Shown here piece after piece: positions 1 through 8,272 of a stretch of DNA of 64,000 bases; position 1 is the stretch's first letter, and every line of letters starts with the position of its first letter. The notes under the pieces were generated by a model. That model saw nothing but the letters and a program-made list of their open reading frames with translations. It had not been told where the DNA came from and did no database searches. Source of the DNA: CAIKZZ01 sp035604595 (GTDB taxonomy: Bacteria > Pseudomonadota > Gammaproteobacteria > Steroidobacterales > Steroidobacteraceae); the NCBI GenBank assembly GCA_035604595.1, contig DATNIE010000029.1:1-64000 (forward strand), written 5' to 3'. Both the position numbers and the translations under genes were made by a program.

Positions 1-102
1 ACCGTACCGGCACCCAAACCGGCGCCCACGGTCGGCCCCGCACCCAAAATCGTCGCCGCAAGTCGACATCTCGCCTCGCCATCGCAATACTCGGCGCCAT
101 GA
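1..102 (+). CDS. possible 3' end of a CDS with a Pro/Ala-rich tail
   Basis: Frame 1 is open from the window edge to a TGA at 100-102 and reads as a low-complexity Ala/Pro/Lys tail (about 33 residues, starting TVPAPKPAPTVGPAPK). Such tails are common at the ends of envelope or nucleoid proteins, but nothing here identifies a family. The gene would converge on xth. It could equally be non-coding GC-rich sequence; the upstream flank would settle it. Confidence 0.2.
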   Translation, partial: TVPAPKPAPTVGPAPKIVAASRHLASPSQYSAP

Positions 103-136
103 TCAGCAAATCCGCTCGCTTCGCGCATAAGCCGGG

Positions 137-910
137 CTAGAGCGCATAGTCATAGTCGAGGATCAGCGGCGCATGGTCCGAGAAGCGGCTCCTCGTCCAG
201 ATGCGCGCGTGCTCGATCCGGTCGGCAAATCCCGGGCTCACGACCTGATAGTCGATCCGCCAGCCGACGTTGTTCGCCCACGCCTGACCGCGGTTCGACC
301 ACCACGTGTACTGCTCGGCCTCGGTATTGATGCGGCGAAACGCGTCGACCCAGCGCACCCGGCCGAACAGCTCATCGAGCCAGGCGCGCTCTTCCGGCAG
401 GAAGCCGGAGTTCTTCTGGTTCGAGCGCCAGTTCTTGAGGTCGATCTGCTTGTGGGCGATGTTCCAGTCGCCGCACAGCACGAAATGCCGGCGGCTGCGC
501 CGCAGGCGCTCCAGATGCGGCATGAACTCGGCCAGGAAGCGGAATTTTGCGGCCTGCCGGTCCGGGCTCGACGAGCCGGATGGCAGGTACAGGGACACCA
601 CCGACAGCGAGCCGAAACGCACCTCGAGGTAACGCCCTTCGCCATCAAACTCCGCCGAACCGAAGCCTCGCAGGACGGTGTCGGGTTTGCGCCGCGAGTA
701 GACTGCGACGCCGCTGTAGCCGCGCTTCGCGGCGTGCAGCCATTCGCCGTGCAGACCCCTCGGCCGGAATTCCACCGGCGCCAGGTCCGCGTCGGTGCAG
801 CGCGTCTCCTGCAGGCACAGTACGTCGAGGTGCTGGCGTGGCAGCCAGTCGAACAGGCCCTTGCGGGCGGCGGCGCGGATGCCGTTGCAATTGAGCGTCG
901 CGATGCGCAT
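137..910 (-). CDS. xth: exodeoxyribonuclease III (AP endonuclease)
   Basis: This 257-residue protein belongs to the ExoIII/APE1 endonuclease-exonuclease-phosphatase family, which cuts at abasic sites and trims blocked 3' ends in base-excision repair. Family motifs appear in order: NCNGIRAA near the N terminus, LQETRC (metal-binding Glu), SGVAVYS, GDWNIAH, and SDHAPLI at the C terminus with the catalytic Asp-His. Length is normal. I prefer the ATG at 910, which gives the canonical MRIATLN start; an in-frame ATG at 922 adds four residues. It is divergent from pyrE with only about 70 bp between them, so the promoters must overlap. Confidence 0.95.
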   Translation of the reverse strand: MRIATLNCNGIRAAARKGLFDWLPRQHLDVLCLQETRCTDADLAPVEFRPRGLHGEWLHAAKRGYSGVAVYSRRKPDTVLRGFGSAEFDGEGRYLEVRFGSLSVVSLYLPSGSSSPDRQAAKFRFLAEFMPHLERLRRSRRHFVLCGDWNIAHKQIDLKNWRSNQKNSGFLPEERAWLDELFGRVRWVDAFRRINTEAEQYTWWSNRGQAWANNVGWRIDYQVVSPGFADRIEHARIWTRSRFSDHAPLILDYDYAL

Positions 911-981
911 CGGAGCGATCATAGCAAGCGGCTGGCGCTGCTTGTCCGCGCGCGCCTTTCAGCGGACACTACGCGCCCAGC

Positions 982-1647
982 ATGCAAGCGCACCAACGTG
1001 AATTCCTCGAACTCGCGCTGCGCCTGGGCGTGCTGCGTTTTGGCCGCTTCACGCTGAAGTCCGGCCGCGAGAGCCCCTATTTCTTCGATGCCGGTCTGTT
1101 CGATACCGGCGCCGCGATCGCCGGGCTCGGGCGCGCCTATGCCACTACGCTGGTGGGCGCTCAGCTTCGCTACGACATGCTGTTCGGGCCCGCCTACAAA
1201 GGTATCCCGCTGGTCACCGCGACGGCCGCGGCGCTGGCCGAGCACTACGGCCAGGACGTGCCCTATGCGTTCAACCGCAAGGAGGCCAAGGACCATGGCG
1301 AAGGCGGCCTGCTCGTTGGCCGCGCCCTCCACGGACGGGTGCTGATCGTCGATGACGTGATTACCGCGGGCACCGCGATCCGCGAGTCGGTCGACATCAT
1401 TAGGGCCGCGGGCGCAACGCCGGCCGGCGTGCTGCTGGCGCTCGATCGCGAGGAGCGGGGACGCGAGTCGGCACGCTCCGCGGTGCAGGAGGTCCGGCAG
1501 CAGTTTGGCCTACCGGTGGTCGCGATCCTGACGCTGACCGACCTGATCGCCGGCCTCGAGCGCGGCATCGCCGACGGTGCCCAGGGCGCGCTTGCCGATC
1601 TGGTGGCCTATCGGACGCGGTACGGTGCCGCGCCGAGCAGCGGCTGA
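982..1647 (+). CDS. pyrE: orotate phosphoribosyltransferase
   Basis: The 221-residue product transfers ribose-5-phosphate from PRPP to orotate to make OMP in pyrimidine synthesis. The type I PRTase signature is intact (VLIVDDVITAGTA, roughly residues 120-132), as is the N-terminal FGRFTLKSGRESPYFFD segment typical of PyrE. It is transcribed away from xth, a gammaproteobacterial neighbour arrangement. The gene for a DUF4124 protein follows 79 bp downstream on the same strand. Confidence 0.96.
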   Translation: MQAHQREFLELALRLGVLRFGRFTLKSGRESPYFFDAGLFDTGAAIAGLGRAYATTLVGAQLRYDMLFGPAYKGIPLVTATAAALAEHYGQDVPYAFNRKEAKDHGEGGLLVGRALHGRVLIVDDVITAGTAIRESVDIIRAAGATPAGVLLALDREERGRESARSAVQEVRQQFGLPVVAILTLTDLIAGLERGIADGAQGALADLVAYRTRYGAAPSSG

Positions 1648-1726
1648 GGCCCGCGTGATGCGCCTCTCGAAAGCCTCGCGCGGCAGGTGCACAGGGACCG
1701 CCGTTTGCGGCACACTTGCAGCCGTC

Positions 1727-2419
1727 ATGACCCCGTCCCGACCGCACTTCCTCGTCGGCTTGCTCGCAGCCTCGGCGCTCGGCACTGCCGCGGCCGCGAC
1801 CCCGTCGAGTTCCACGCAGCAAGTCTACAAGTGGACCGATGAAAAGGGCGTGGTGCATTACAGCGATGCCGTGCCGGCACAGTCCGCCGACCAGGACACC
1901 ACGGTGCTGAACTCGCAGGGAGTGCCGGTGGGCTCGGTCCCCGGCCGGCGCACGCCGGACCAGGTCGCGGCCGAAGCCGCGCGTCGCACCGAGGAGGAAC
2001 GGACACACCTGGCCGCAGCCCAGAGCAGGCAGCGCGACCAGAACCTGCTCGCGACCTATCTCACGGTCGAGGAGATCGAGGCGCTCAGGGACCGCCGCGC
2101 GGACATCCTGGACGGCCAGGCGCGGGTCGCGAACGCCTATCTCGAGCAGCTGCGCGCGCGCCAGCACCAGCTCGAGCAGCAGGTGAAGAGGTTCAAACCC
2201 TACAACACCTCCCCGAACGCACCGCAGCTGCCAGAGCCGCTCGCGGAAGACCTCGTGCGCAACACGACCGACGTCGCCACCCAGCAGCGCAACCTCGAGC
2301 TCAAGAAGCAGGATCTCGACAACATGAAGGCGCAGTTCGCGAGCGACATCGCCCGCTTCCGCCAGCTCAAGAAAATCGAGACCGAGTACTCGCGCGGCGC
2401 CCAGCCCGGGCACAACTGA
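1727..2419 (+). CDS. DUF4124 domain-containing secreted protein
   Basis: The start at 1727 (MTPSRPHFLVGLLAASALGTAAAA) gives a clear Sec signal peptide with AxA cleavage, followed by QVYKWTDEKGVVHYSDAVP, the hallmark of DUF4124, a small beta domain of gammaproteobacterial envelope proteins. The remainder of the 230 residues (about 75-225) is rich in Arg, Gln, Glu and Leu and probably forms a coiled coil. Reading further upstream in the same frame would destroy the signal peptide, so that is rejected. The molecular role is unknown; a periplasmic location is likely. Confidence 0.8.
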   Translation: MTPSRPHFLVGLLAASALGTAAAATPSSSTQQVYKWTDEKGVVHYSDAVPAQSADQDTTVLNSQGVPVGSVPGRRTPDQVAAEAARRTEEERTHLAAAQSRQRDQNLLATYLTVEEIEALRDRRADILDGQARVANAYLEQLRARQHQLEQQVKRFKPYNTSPNAPQLPEPLAEDLVRNTTDVATQQRNLELKKQDLDNMKAQFASDIARFRQLKKIETEYSRGAQPGHN

Positions 2420-2440
2420 CGCTGGCCGCGGCGTCGCGGG

Positions 2441-2896
2441 TCAGGCGCGCCCCGAGCTGCCGAAGCCGCCGGCACCACGCTCACTCGTCGTGAAGGTCTC
2501 GACGACCTCGAGCCGCACCTGCACGACCGGCACGACCACCAGTTGCGCGATTCGCTCGCCCGGCTGGATCGCGAAGGCCTCGCTGCCGCGGTTCCACACC
2601 GAGACCATCACCTGGCCCTGGTAATCGGAGTCGATGAGCCCGACCAGGTTGCCGAGCACGATGCCGTGCTTGTGACCGAGCCCTGAGCGTGGCAGCAGGA
2701 CCGCCGCGAGACCCGGATCGTCGAGGTGGATCGCGAGGCCGGTCGGCACGAGCTCGGCGCGACCGGGCGGAAGCGCGAGCGGCGCTTCGAGACACGCCCT
2801 GAGGTCGAGGCCGGCCGATCCCTCGGTCGCGTACGCGGGCAGCGGCCACTCGCGGCCGAGCCGCCGGTCGACAACGCGGACCTGGATGGAGCGCAT
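2441..2896 (-). CDS. dut: dUTP diphosphatase
   Basis: A trimeric dUTPase of 151 residues that hydrolyses dUTP to dUMP, limiting uracil incorporation and supplying dTMP synthesis. All five family motifs are present: AGLDLRA (28-34), PRSGLGHKHG (69-78), GLIDSDYQG (86-94), GERIAQL (113-119) and the Gly-rich RGAGGFGSSG (140-149) that closes over the substrate. It sits 49 bp downstream of coaBC on the same strand, the conserved coaBC-dut pair of Gammaproteobacteria, so the two are probably co-transcribed. Confidence 0.96.
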   Translation of the reverse strand: MRSIQVRVVDRRLGREWPLPAYATEGSAGLDLRACLEAPLALPPGRAELVPTGLAIHLDDPGLAAVLLPRSGLGHKHGIVLGNLVGLIDSDYQGQVMVSVWNRGSEAFAIQPGERIAQLVVVPVVQVRLEVVETFTTSERGAGGFGSSGRA

Positions 2897-2945
2897 CGGC
2901 GCAGTGTAGCGGGTCGCAGGCGGCGGCGGTCTCGCGCCGCTGCGT

Positions 2946-4190
2946 TCAGCCGGCGCCGGCGACCGGTGTCAGCTTGGTCACCGGCCGGCGCGCGTCGCGA
3001 TAGCGCTCGGCGAGCAGTGCGACAAACTCCCGGGCGAGGTCGGCCTTGGACTTGAGCGCGAGCTCCCGGCGGCCGCCCGGCCACAGCAGCAGCAGCGCGT
3101 TGTCCTCGCGGTCGAAGGCGCGGTCGTCGCCGACTTCATTCGCCGCGATGAGGTCGAGCCGCTTGCGCGCGAGCTTCTCGCGCGCGTGCTTCTCCACGTC
3201 GTTGGTTTCGGCCGCAAATCCGACCGTGAACGGCCGCGGCTCGAGCGATGCAACCGATGCCAGGATGTCGGGCGCCTTCTGCAGCGACAGCTCGAGGGAC
3301 TCGCTGGTCTTCTTGATCTTCTGGGTCGCGCAGCGCATCGGCGTGTAGTCGGCCACCGCCGCCGCGCCGATGTAGATATCGGCGCCCGGCAATGCACAGT
3401 GGACGGCGCGGTACATCTGTTCGGCGGTTTCGACGTCGATCCGGGTCACCCCGGCGGGCGTCGCGAGCGCAACCGGGCCGCTGACGAGCGTGACCCGCGC
3501 GCCCGCGTCGCGGGCGGCCGCCGCAACCGCGAATCCCATCTTTCCGGAGCTGCGATTGCTGATGAAGCGCACCGGGTCGAGCGGCTCGCGCGTAGGGCCG
3601 GCGCTGATGACGACGTGCAGGCCACTCAGCGGTCCGGCGAGCTCGGTCGCGAACACTACACCTGCCAGCTCCGCGGCCTCGAGCATCCGGCCGGGCCCGA
3701 TCTCGCCGCACGCCTGGTCGCCGCTCGCCGGCCCGAGGATCCTGACGCCGCGCGCGGCAAGCGTTGCGACGTTTGCCTCAGTCGCGGCGTTCGACCACAT
3801 CAACCGGTTCATCGCCGGCGCGACCCAGACGGGCGCGGCGGTCGCGAGTGCCAGAGTCGCCAGCAAATCGTCGGCACGGCCCGCTGCGAGGCGCGCGAGG
3901 AAGTCCGCGCTGGCAGGTGCCACCAGCACCAGCTCCGCCCAGCGGGCCAGCTCGATGTGGCCCATCGCGGCCTCGGCCGCGGTGTCCCACAGATCGGTGC
4001 GCACCGGCCGACCGGACAGCGCCTGGAACGTCAGCGGCGTGACGAAGCGCTGCGCCCCCGCGGTCATCACGACCTGCACCTCGGCACCGCGCTCGGCGAG
4101 CCTTCGGACCAGTTCGGCCGACTTGTAGGCGGCGATCCCACCGGTGACACCCAGCACAATGCGACGCGGCGATGATGCGGGACCGGCCAT
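2946..4190 (-). CDS. coaBC: bifunctional phosphopantothenoylcysteine decarboxylase/synthetase
   Basis: This 414-residue fusion performs two steps of CoA synthesis: CTP-dependent ligation of cysteine to phosphopantothenate (C-terminal CoaB) and FMN-dependent decarboxylation (N-terminal CoaC). The CoaC half shows GVTGGIAAYKS, the PAMN motif and the active-site Cys loop GDQACGEIGPGRM; the CoaB half starts at SAGPTREPLDPVRFISN and carries the KIKK motif. I place the start at 4190 (MAGPASSPRR); an ATG at 4226 would add 12 residues of poor quality. Confidence 0.94.
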   Translation of the reverse strand: MAGPASSPRRIVLGVTGGIAAYKSAELVRRLAERGAEVQVVMTAGAQRFVTPLTFQALSGRPVRTDLWDTAAEAAMGHIELARWAELVLVAPASADFLARLAAGRADDLLATLALATAAPVWVAPAMNRLMWSNAATEANVATLAARGVRILGPASGDQACGEIGPGRMLEAAELAGVVFATELAGPLSGLHVVISAGPTREPLDPVRFISNRSSGKMGFAVAAAARDAGARVTLVSGPVALATPAGVTRIDVETAEQMYRAVHCALPGADIYIGAAAVADYTPMRCATQKIKKTSESLELSLQKAPDILASVASLEPRPFTVGFAAETNDVEKHAREKLARKRLDLIAANEVGDDRAFDREDNALLLLWPGGRRELALKSKADLAREFVALLAERYRDARRPVTKLTPVAGAG

Positions 4191-4340
4191 CGGAACATTA
4201 TCGACCGCATTGAAGCTCGCTTCCAAGGCTTGCTGTCACGGCAGTGAGAACCGCCGGTTATGAGGCCGGCCGGGACAAATGCCCCGATTCGGCAAATTTA
4301 CCCGCTCGGTGCCCCGCGCCCGCGGAATGAGACTTGGTTC

Positions 4341-4466
4341 ATGAAAACCCGCGACTGGCTGGCCGGCGAACGGGCGTGCGAGCCGTTCGCGGCCGTCGGT
4401 CCCGGGGCCAGGGGCGCGAGCCCGTCGCCCGTCCTCCGCGATGGCCAGCATCCGTCCCACGTCTGA
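4341..4466 (+). pseudogene. out-of-frame remnant of a RadC N terminus
   Basis: An ATG at 4341 opens a 41-residue frame starting MKTRDWLAGERACEPFAAVG, which resembles the usual RadC opening (short basic start, D-W, E-R, then G-A). It runs out of frame at 4466, overlapping the start of the in-frame JAB domain gene at 4441 by 26 bp in another frame. My reading is that a full RadC gene lost its helix-hairpin-helix segment and reading frame here. The similarity is short and judged by eye. Confidence 0.35.
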
Positions 4467-4956
4467 GGAGCCCAGAACGGTGCTGTTCGTCCGCGACCAG
4501 GGCGGCGCGATCCGGGGAGCGACGGCCGCAGAGATCATTGCAGCCGCTCGGCGGGCCCTGTCGAGACGTGTCCGCCGCGGTGCTGCCCTGACCTCCCCGC
4601 GCCTGGTGCGCGACTTCCTGAGCCTCAAACTCGGCGGGCTCGAACACGAATCTTTCGCGGTACTGCTGCTCGATAACCGCCACCGTCTGATCGACTACGT
4701 GGAGCTGTTCCGCGGGACCATTGACGGGGCCAGCGTGCACCCTCGCGAGGTCGTCAAGCTGGCGCTCGCCCGCAACGCAGCCGCGCTGGTGCTCGCCCAT
4801 CCGCACCCGTCCGGCGTCGCCGAACCGAGCCAAGCCGACGCGGCCATCACCCGCCGGCTCCGGGAAGCGCTCGCACTCGTCGACATCCGCGTGATCGATC
4901 ACATCATCATCGCCGGCGGCGAAACCGTTTCGCTCGCCGAACGGGGCCTGCTGTAG
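4441..4956 (+). CDS. radC: RadC-family JAB/MPN domain protein, lacking the HhH domain
   Basis: The 171 residues cover the RadC JAB1/MPN+ fold: LTSPRLVRDFL, the FAVLLLDNRHRLI strand pair, FRGTIDGASVHPREV, and the zinc-binding AHPHPSG followed eight residues on by Asp. Standard chromosomal RadC is about 220-230 residues, with an N-terminal helix-hairpin-helix region that is missing here; the first 40 residues are poorly conserved. Upstream in another frame lies an apparent remnant of the normal start. The catalytic motif is intact, so the domain may still fold. RadC function is unsettled; it is not required for RecA-type recombination. Confidence 0.8.
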   Translation: MASIRPTSEEPRTVLFVRDQGGAIRGATAAEIIAAARRALSRRVRRGAALTSPRLVRDFLSLKLGGLEHESFAVLLLDNRHRLIDYVELFRGTIDGASVHPREVVKLALARNAAALVLAHPHPSGVAEPSQADAAITRRLREALALVDIRVIDHIIIAGGETVSLAERGLL

Positions 4957-5011
4957 CGGTCAGCTGCCGGTCGCGGCCGGGGCCGCGGGCCGTCGTCGCC
5001 AGACGCGCCGG

Positions 5012-5040
5012 TTGCATCAGGCCTCGCTGGCTGGTTAAAT
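5012..5040 (+). promoter_or_regulatory. candidate sigma-70 promoter for rpmB-rpmG
   Basis: TTGCAT (5012-5017) and TTAAAT (5035-5040) are separated by 17 bp and stand out in a GC-rich gap between radC and rpmB. The transcript would begin roughly 40 nt before the L28 start. Found by eye only. Confidence 0.45.
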
Positions 5041-5083
5041 ATACGGCTCTGTGGCCCCGTGCGGCCGGATCAGGATGACCCCC

Positions 5084-5320
5084 ATGTCACGCGTCTGTCA
5101 GGTCACCGGCAAGAAACCGACCGTGGGCAACACGGTATCGCACGCCAACAACAAGCGCCGCCGCCGCTTCCTGCCGAACCTGCACACGCAGCGCTTCTGG
5201 CTCGAGGATGAGAGGCGGTGGATCACGCTGCGGGTCACGACCCGCGGCATGCGCACGCTCGAGAAGCGGGGCGTGGCCGAGGTCATCGCTGAGCTGCGCG
5301 CCCGCGGCGAGCGCATCTGA
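5084..5320 (+). CDS. rpmB: 50S ribosomal protein L28
   Basis: The 78-residue product matches L28: MSRVCQVTGKKPTVGN, then HANNKRRRRFLPNLH and the C-terminal TLEKRGV segment. The ATG at 5084 gives the canonical MSRVCQ start; an in-frame GTG at 5051 would add eleven unlikely residues. It leads the rpmB-rpmG pair, as in most Gammaproteobacteria, with 24 bp to L33. Confidence 0.97.
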   Translation: MSRVCQVTGKKPTVGNTVSHANNKRRRRFLPNLHTQRFWLEDERRWITLRVTTRGMRTLEKRGVAEVIAELRARGERI

Positions 5321-5344
5321 CGCATCCCGCCCGGAGATTCGACC

Positions 5345-5500
5345 ATGCGTGACAAGATCAAGCTCGTGTCCAGCGCCGGTACCGGGCACTACTACACGAC
5401 CACCAAGAACAAGCGCCTCCATCCGGAAAAGATGGAACTGCTCAAGTTCGATCCGCGTGCACGCAAGCACGTGGCGTACAAGGAATCGAAGATCAAGTAA
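5345..5500 (+). CDS. rpmG: 50S ribosomal protein L33
   Basis: This 51-codon gene starts at 5345 (MRDKIKLVSSAGTGHYYTTT) and ends with the typical HVAYKESKIK followed by TAA. It is the zinc-free form: the Cys pairs of zinc-binding L33 paralogs are absent. A purine-rich GGAGATT precedes the ATG by about 5 nt. It completes the L28-L33 operon. Confidence 0.96.
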   Translation: MRDKIKLVSSAGTGHYYTTTKNKRLHPEKMELLKFDPRARKHVAYKESKIK

Positions 5501-5519
5501 GCCGCGCCGTCGGCGCGGC
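5501..5519 (+). terminator. GC hairpin directly after rpmG
   Basis: A perfect 8-bp stem (GCCGCGCC, 3-nt loop GTC, GGCGCGGC) starts on the base after the rpmG stop codon. It lacks a T-run, so it may slow polymerase or protect the mRNA 3' end rather than act as a full intrinsic terminator. Confidence 0.45.
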
Positions 5520-5573
5520 GTTGCGCGACCGTGGGAACTCGCTGCCGATTCGGGGCGGTGGGCCCGGCGCGCC

Positions 5574-6761
5574 TCAGACCGCAGCGGCTGGCGCCAGCCG
5601 GTAGCCCTTCAGCGCGCGCGCGAACTCCTGCAGACGCTCGATCCCGCTCGTCTCGGCCTCGCCGATCCATTCGCGCAGGTACGCGGTCAGCCGTTCGTTG
5701 TTGCGGATCGTCCCGCTCCACAGCACCGTCAGCCGGTCGCGGAAGTCGGTGACCGTCTTGAGCGTCGCGTGCTCGGCGAGCAGCTGCTGCAGGCGGGCGC
5801 GGCCGTTCTCGTCTAAAAGCGCCGGGTGCCGTATCAGCAGCCGCTTGACCCTCAGACTCAGCCGGCCCGCACTCGCGGCCGCCTCGGCCTTCAGCACCGG
5901 CAGCGTCACGCTGCGCGTGTAGTTCCTGAGCACGTCCATCCGCCCGGTGATGACGGTGCGCACCGTGTCGAGGTCGACCATCGGCCGCGGCGCCTCGATG
6001 AGCGCGCGCGGCGCAACCTTGCGGACGTGGGCAAGCCCGAGAGCCGAGAACATGCGCAGCCACAGCCAGCCGATGTCGAACTCGCCGCGGCGCATCGAAA
6101 ACCGCGCCGACGACGGGAACGCGTGATGGTTGTTGTGCAGCTCCTCGCCGCCCGTGACGAACGCCCATGGCACGAGGTTGCGCGAGGCGTTGTCGCACTC
6201 GAAGTTCCGGTAACCGACCGCGTGGCCGAGGCCGTTGATCACGCCCGCCGCGAACAGCGGCATCGCCACCAGCTGCACCGACAGGATGATGATTCCCGGT
6301 ACCCCGAACAGCACCAGGTCGGTCACGACGAGCAGGATAATCCCGAGGTTGCGGTAGCGGGCATAGAGGTTGCGCTCAAGCCAGTCGTCCGGCGTGCCGC
6401 GGCCGTACTTCGCGACGATCTCAGGGTCGCGGGCCGAGGCGCGATAGACTTCAGCGCCCTCCAGCAGGATCTTTTTCAGGCCGAGCAGCACCGGACTGTG
6501 CGGATCGCCCGGCACATCGGAGAATGCGTGATGCTTGCGGTGCACCGCCACCCACTCGCCGGTGATCATGCCGGACGAGGACCAGATCCAGAAGCGGAAG
6601 ATATGCCGCAGCACGGGATGCAGGTCGACCGCCCGGTGCGCCGCATCGCGGTGCAGGTACAGGGTGACTGCCATCATCGTGACCTGCACGAGCAGGAACG
6701 TCACCAGCACGTAGCCCCACAGGCTCAGCCTCACAAAGCCATACAGGAAGTCGAGATTCAC
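5574..6761 (-). CDS. acyl-CoA (stearoyl-type) fatty acid desaturase
   Basis: A membrane di-iron desaturase that inserts a double bond into a fatty-acyl chain. Three His boxes are present: HRDAAH, HRKHH (after EWVAV) and HNNHH (after EEL), between hydrophobic segments. With the GTG start at 6761, supported by a GGAG about ten bases upstream, it is 395 residues and begins VNLDFLYGFVRL; an ATG at 6830 would add a basic, non-homologous-looking leader. The last 100 or so residues form an Ala/Leu/Arg-rich helical extension seen in proteobacterial members. It is divergent from mutM. Confidence 0.88.
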   Translation of the reverse strand: MNLDFLYGFVRLSLWGYVLVTFLLVQVTMMAVTLYLHRDAAHRAVDLHPVLRHIFRFWIWSSSGMITGEWVAVHRKHHAFSDVPGDPHSPVLLGLKKILLEGAEVYRASARDPEIVAKYGRGTPDDWLERNLYARYRNLGIILLVVTDLVLFGVPGIIILSVQLVAMPLFAAGVINGLGHAVGYRNFECDNASRNLVPWAFVTGGEELHNNHHAFPSSARFSMRRGEFDIGWLWLRMFSALGLAHVRKVAPRALIEAPRPMVDLDTVRTVITGRMDVLRNYTRSVTLPVLKAEAAASAGRLSLRVKRLLIRHPALLDENGRARLQQLLAEHATLKTVTDFRDRLTVLWSGTIRNNERLTAYLREWIGEAETSGIERLQEFARALKGYRLAPAAAV

Positions 6762-6948
6762 GTGCGCGTTACTCCGAGCGGCGGGTCGCGGATGCCGGCA
6801 GCTCCATTGCCATCGGCGCAAGGAATCCACTATACAGCGGAGCCGCGCCCGCGACCCGGCTCCTTCATCCCATATTGGGGGCCAAAGACCCGTTTTGCGA
6901 GGCAGATCCGGCCACTGGCCCGACCTTTAGGCCGGAACTCGCCAGCCA

Positions 6949-7764
6949 ATGCCTGAACTGCCCGAAGTGGAGACCACCCGCCGGGGACTCGAGCGGGTGC
7001 TGGTCGGGCGCCGGATCGTCGCAGTGCACGTGCGTGAGCGGCGGCTGCGGTGGCCGCTGCCGCCCGGCTTCGAAGCGCAGCTGACGGGGCGGCGAATCAC
7101 CAGCGTCGGGCGCCGCGCCAAGTACCTGCTGATCGGCACCGATGCCGGCACGCTGCTCGTGCACCTCGGAATGTCCGGGAACCTGCGGGTGCTCGCCCGC
7201 GAGCAGGTTGCGCTGACCCACGATCACGTCGACATCGTGCTCGATTCGGGGCGCTGCGTGCGCTTCAACGACCCGCGCCGCTTCGGCACCATGCAGTTCG
7301 TCCGCGGCGACCCCGGACGGCACCCGCTGCTGCGCAATCTCGGGCCCGAGCCGCTGGCCGCCGGGTTCGACGCGGCGCATCTGTGGCGCTGCACGCGCGG
7401 ACGGCGGGTCGCCGTCAAGCAGCTGATCATGAATGCCGGCATCGTGGCGGGTGTCGGCAACATCTATGCGAACGAGGCGCTGTTTCGTGCCGGTGTGAAC
7501 CCGCGCCGCGCCGCGGGTCGGCTGACGCGCGCGGCCGTGGCGCGTCTCGCGACGGCGATCAAGCGGGTGCTCGCGTCCGCCATTCGCGCCGGCGGCACGA
7601 CCCTGCGCGATTACCGGCGCACCGACGGCACGCCCGGTTACTTCCGCCAGAAGCTCTTTGTCTACGAGCGCGACGGCGAGCCGTGCCGCGTGTGCGGCAC
7701 GCCGATCCGCCACGCGGTGCGGGGCCAGCGCTCGACGTACTGGTGTCCTAGCTGCCAGACCTGA
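6949..7764 (+). CDS. mutM: formamidopyrimidine-DNA glycosylase
   Basis: Fpg/MutM of 271 residues removes 8-oxoguanine and ring-opened purines and nicks the abasic site. The N-terminal Pro nucleophile and Glu are present (MPELPEVET), with the helix-two-turn-helix region at ANEALFRAGVNPRR and a C-terminal zinc finger (C-x2-C, then C-x2-C at the end). It converges on a membrane-protein gene, overlapping it by 17 bp. Confidence 0.96.
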   Translation: MPELPEVETTRRGLERVLVGRRIVAVHVRERRLRWPLPPGFEAQLTGRRITSVGRRAKYLLIGTDAGTLLVHLGMSGNLRVLAREQVALTHDHVDIVLDSGRCVRFNDPRRFGTMQFVRGDPGRHPLLRNLGPEPLAAGFDAAHLWRCTRGRRVAVKQLIMNAGIVAGVGNIYANEALFRAGVNPRRAAGRLTRAAVARLATAIKRVLASAIRAGGTTLRDYRRTDGTPGYFRQKLFVYERDGEPCRVCGTPIRHAVRGQRSTYWCPSCQT

Positions 7765-8263
7765 ACTGCACGCGCACCGCGGGCTGGACCAGCAGCCAGA
7801 CGAGCGCCACGCCGAGCGCGATATTCACGAAGCCCACCTGGCCCGCGAGCGACTCTGCGGTGCGCGCGAACCCGGCCCGCTCGGGGTAACCGCGGGCCAG
7901 GTCCTCGAGCGCGACCCGCACGCCGACCCACACGCCCGCCGCGGTCACGGCCCAAAGGCCGGCAAACACAAGCCCTGCGCGTCGCGCCCACGGCCGGCGC
8001 CATAGCAGCCCGAGGCCGAGCCACGCGACGAAGGCGTGGAACAGCATGGCCGCGGCGAGTACCAGCGGCAGCCAGGCGAACAGCGCCACCATCAGATCGC
8101 CGGTCAGCCCCGAGTGGCGCCAGATATCGGCCACCGATGGCAGCCCGCCGGTCACGGCCCAGCCGAGCAGCTGCCAGCAGGCGAGCATGACACCGAGCAT
8201 GCCGAGGCACGCAAGACACAGCCCGACGGAGGTCAGCATCGTCACGGCCAGCGCCAGCTGCAC
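7748..8263 (-). CDS. unrecognised four-helix membrane protein
   Basis: A 171-residue hydrophobic protein with four likely transmembrane segments (about 5-35, 55-85, 92-115, 138-160) and short polar loops; the N-terminal segment could also act as a signal anchor. No family was recognised. It ends 17 bp inside the 3' end of mutM on the opposite strand. Its start lies ten bases from the ggt stop on the same strand, so it is probably the last gene of an rsmD-coaD-ggt transcript. Confidence 0.6.
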   Translation of the reverse strand: MQLALAVTMLTSVGLCLACLGMLGVMLACWQLLGWAVTGGLPSVADIWRHSGLTGDLMVALFAWLPLVLAAAMLFHAFVAWLGLGLLWRRPWARRAGLVFAGLWAVTAAGVWVGVRVALEDLARGYPERAGFARTAESLAGQVGFVNIALGVALVWLLVQPAVRVQFRSGS

Positions 8264-8272
8264 GGCGATCCC

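Noticed and set aside
3186..4175. 329-residue reading frame antisense to coaBC
   Set aside because: Overlaps all CoaBC motifs on the opposite strand and lacks any domain.
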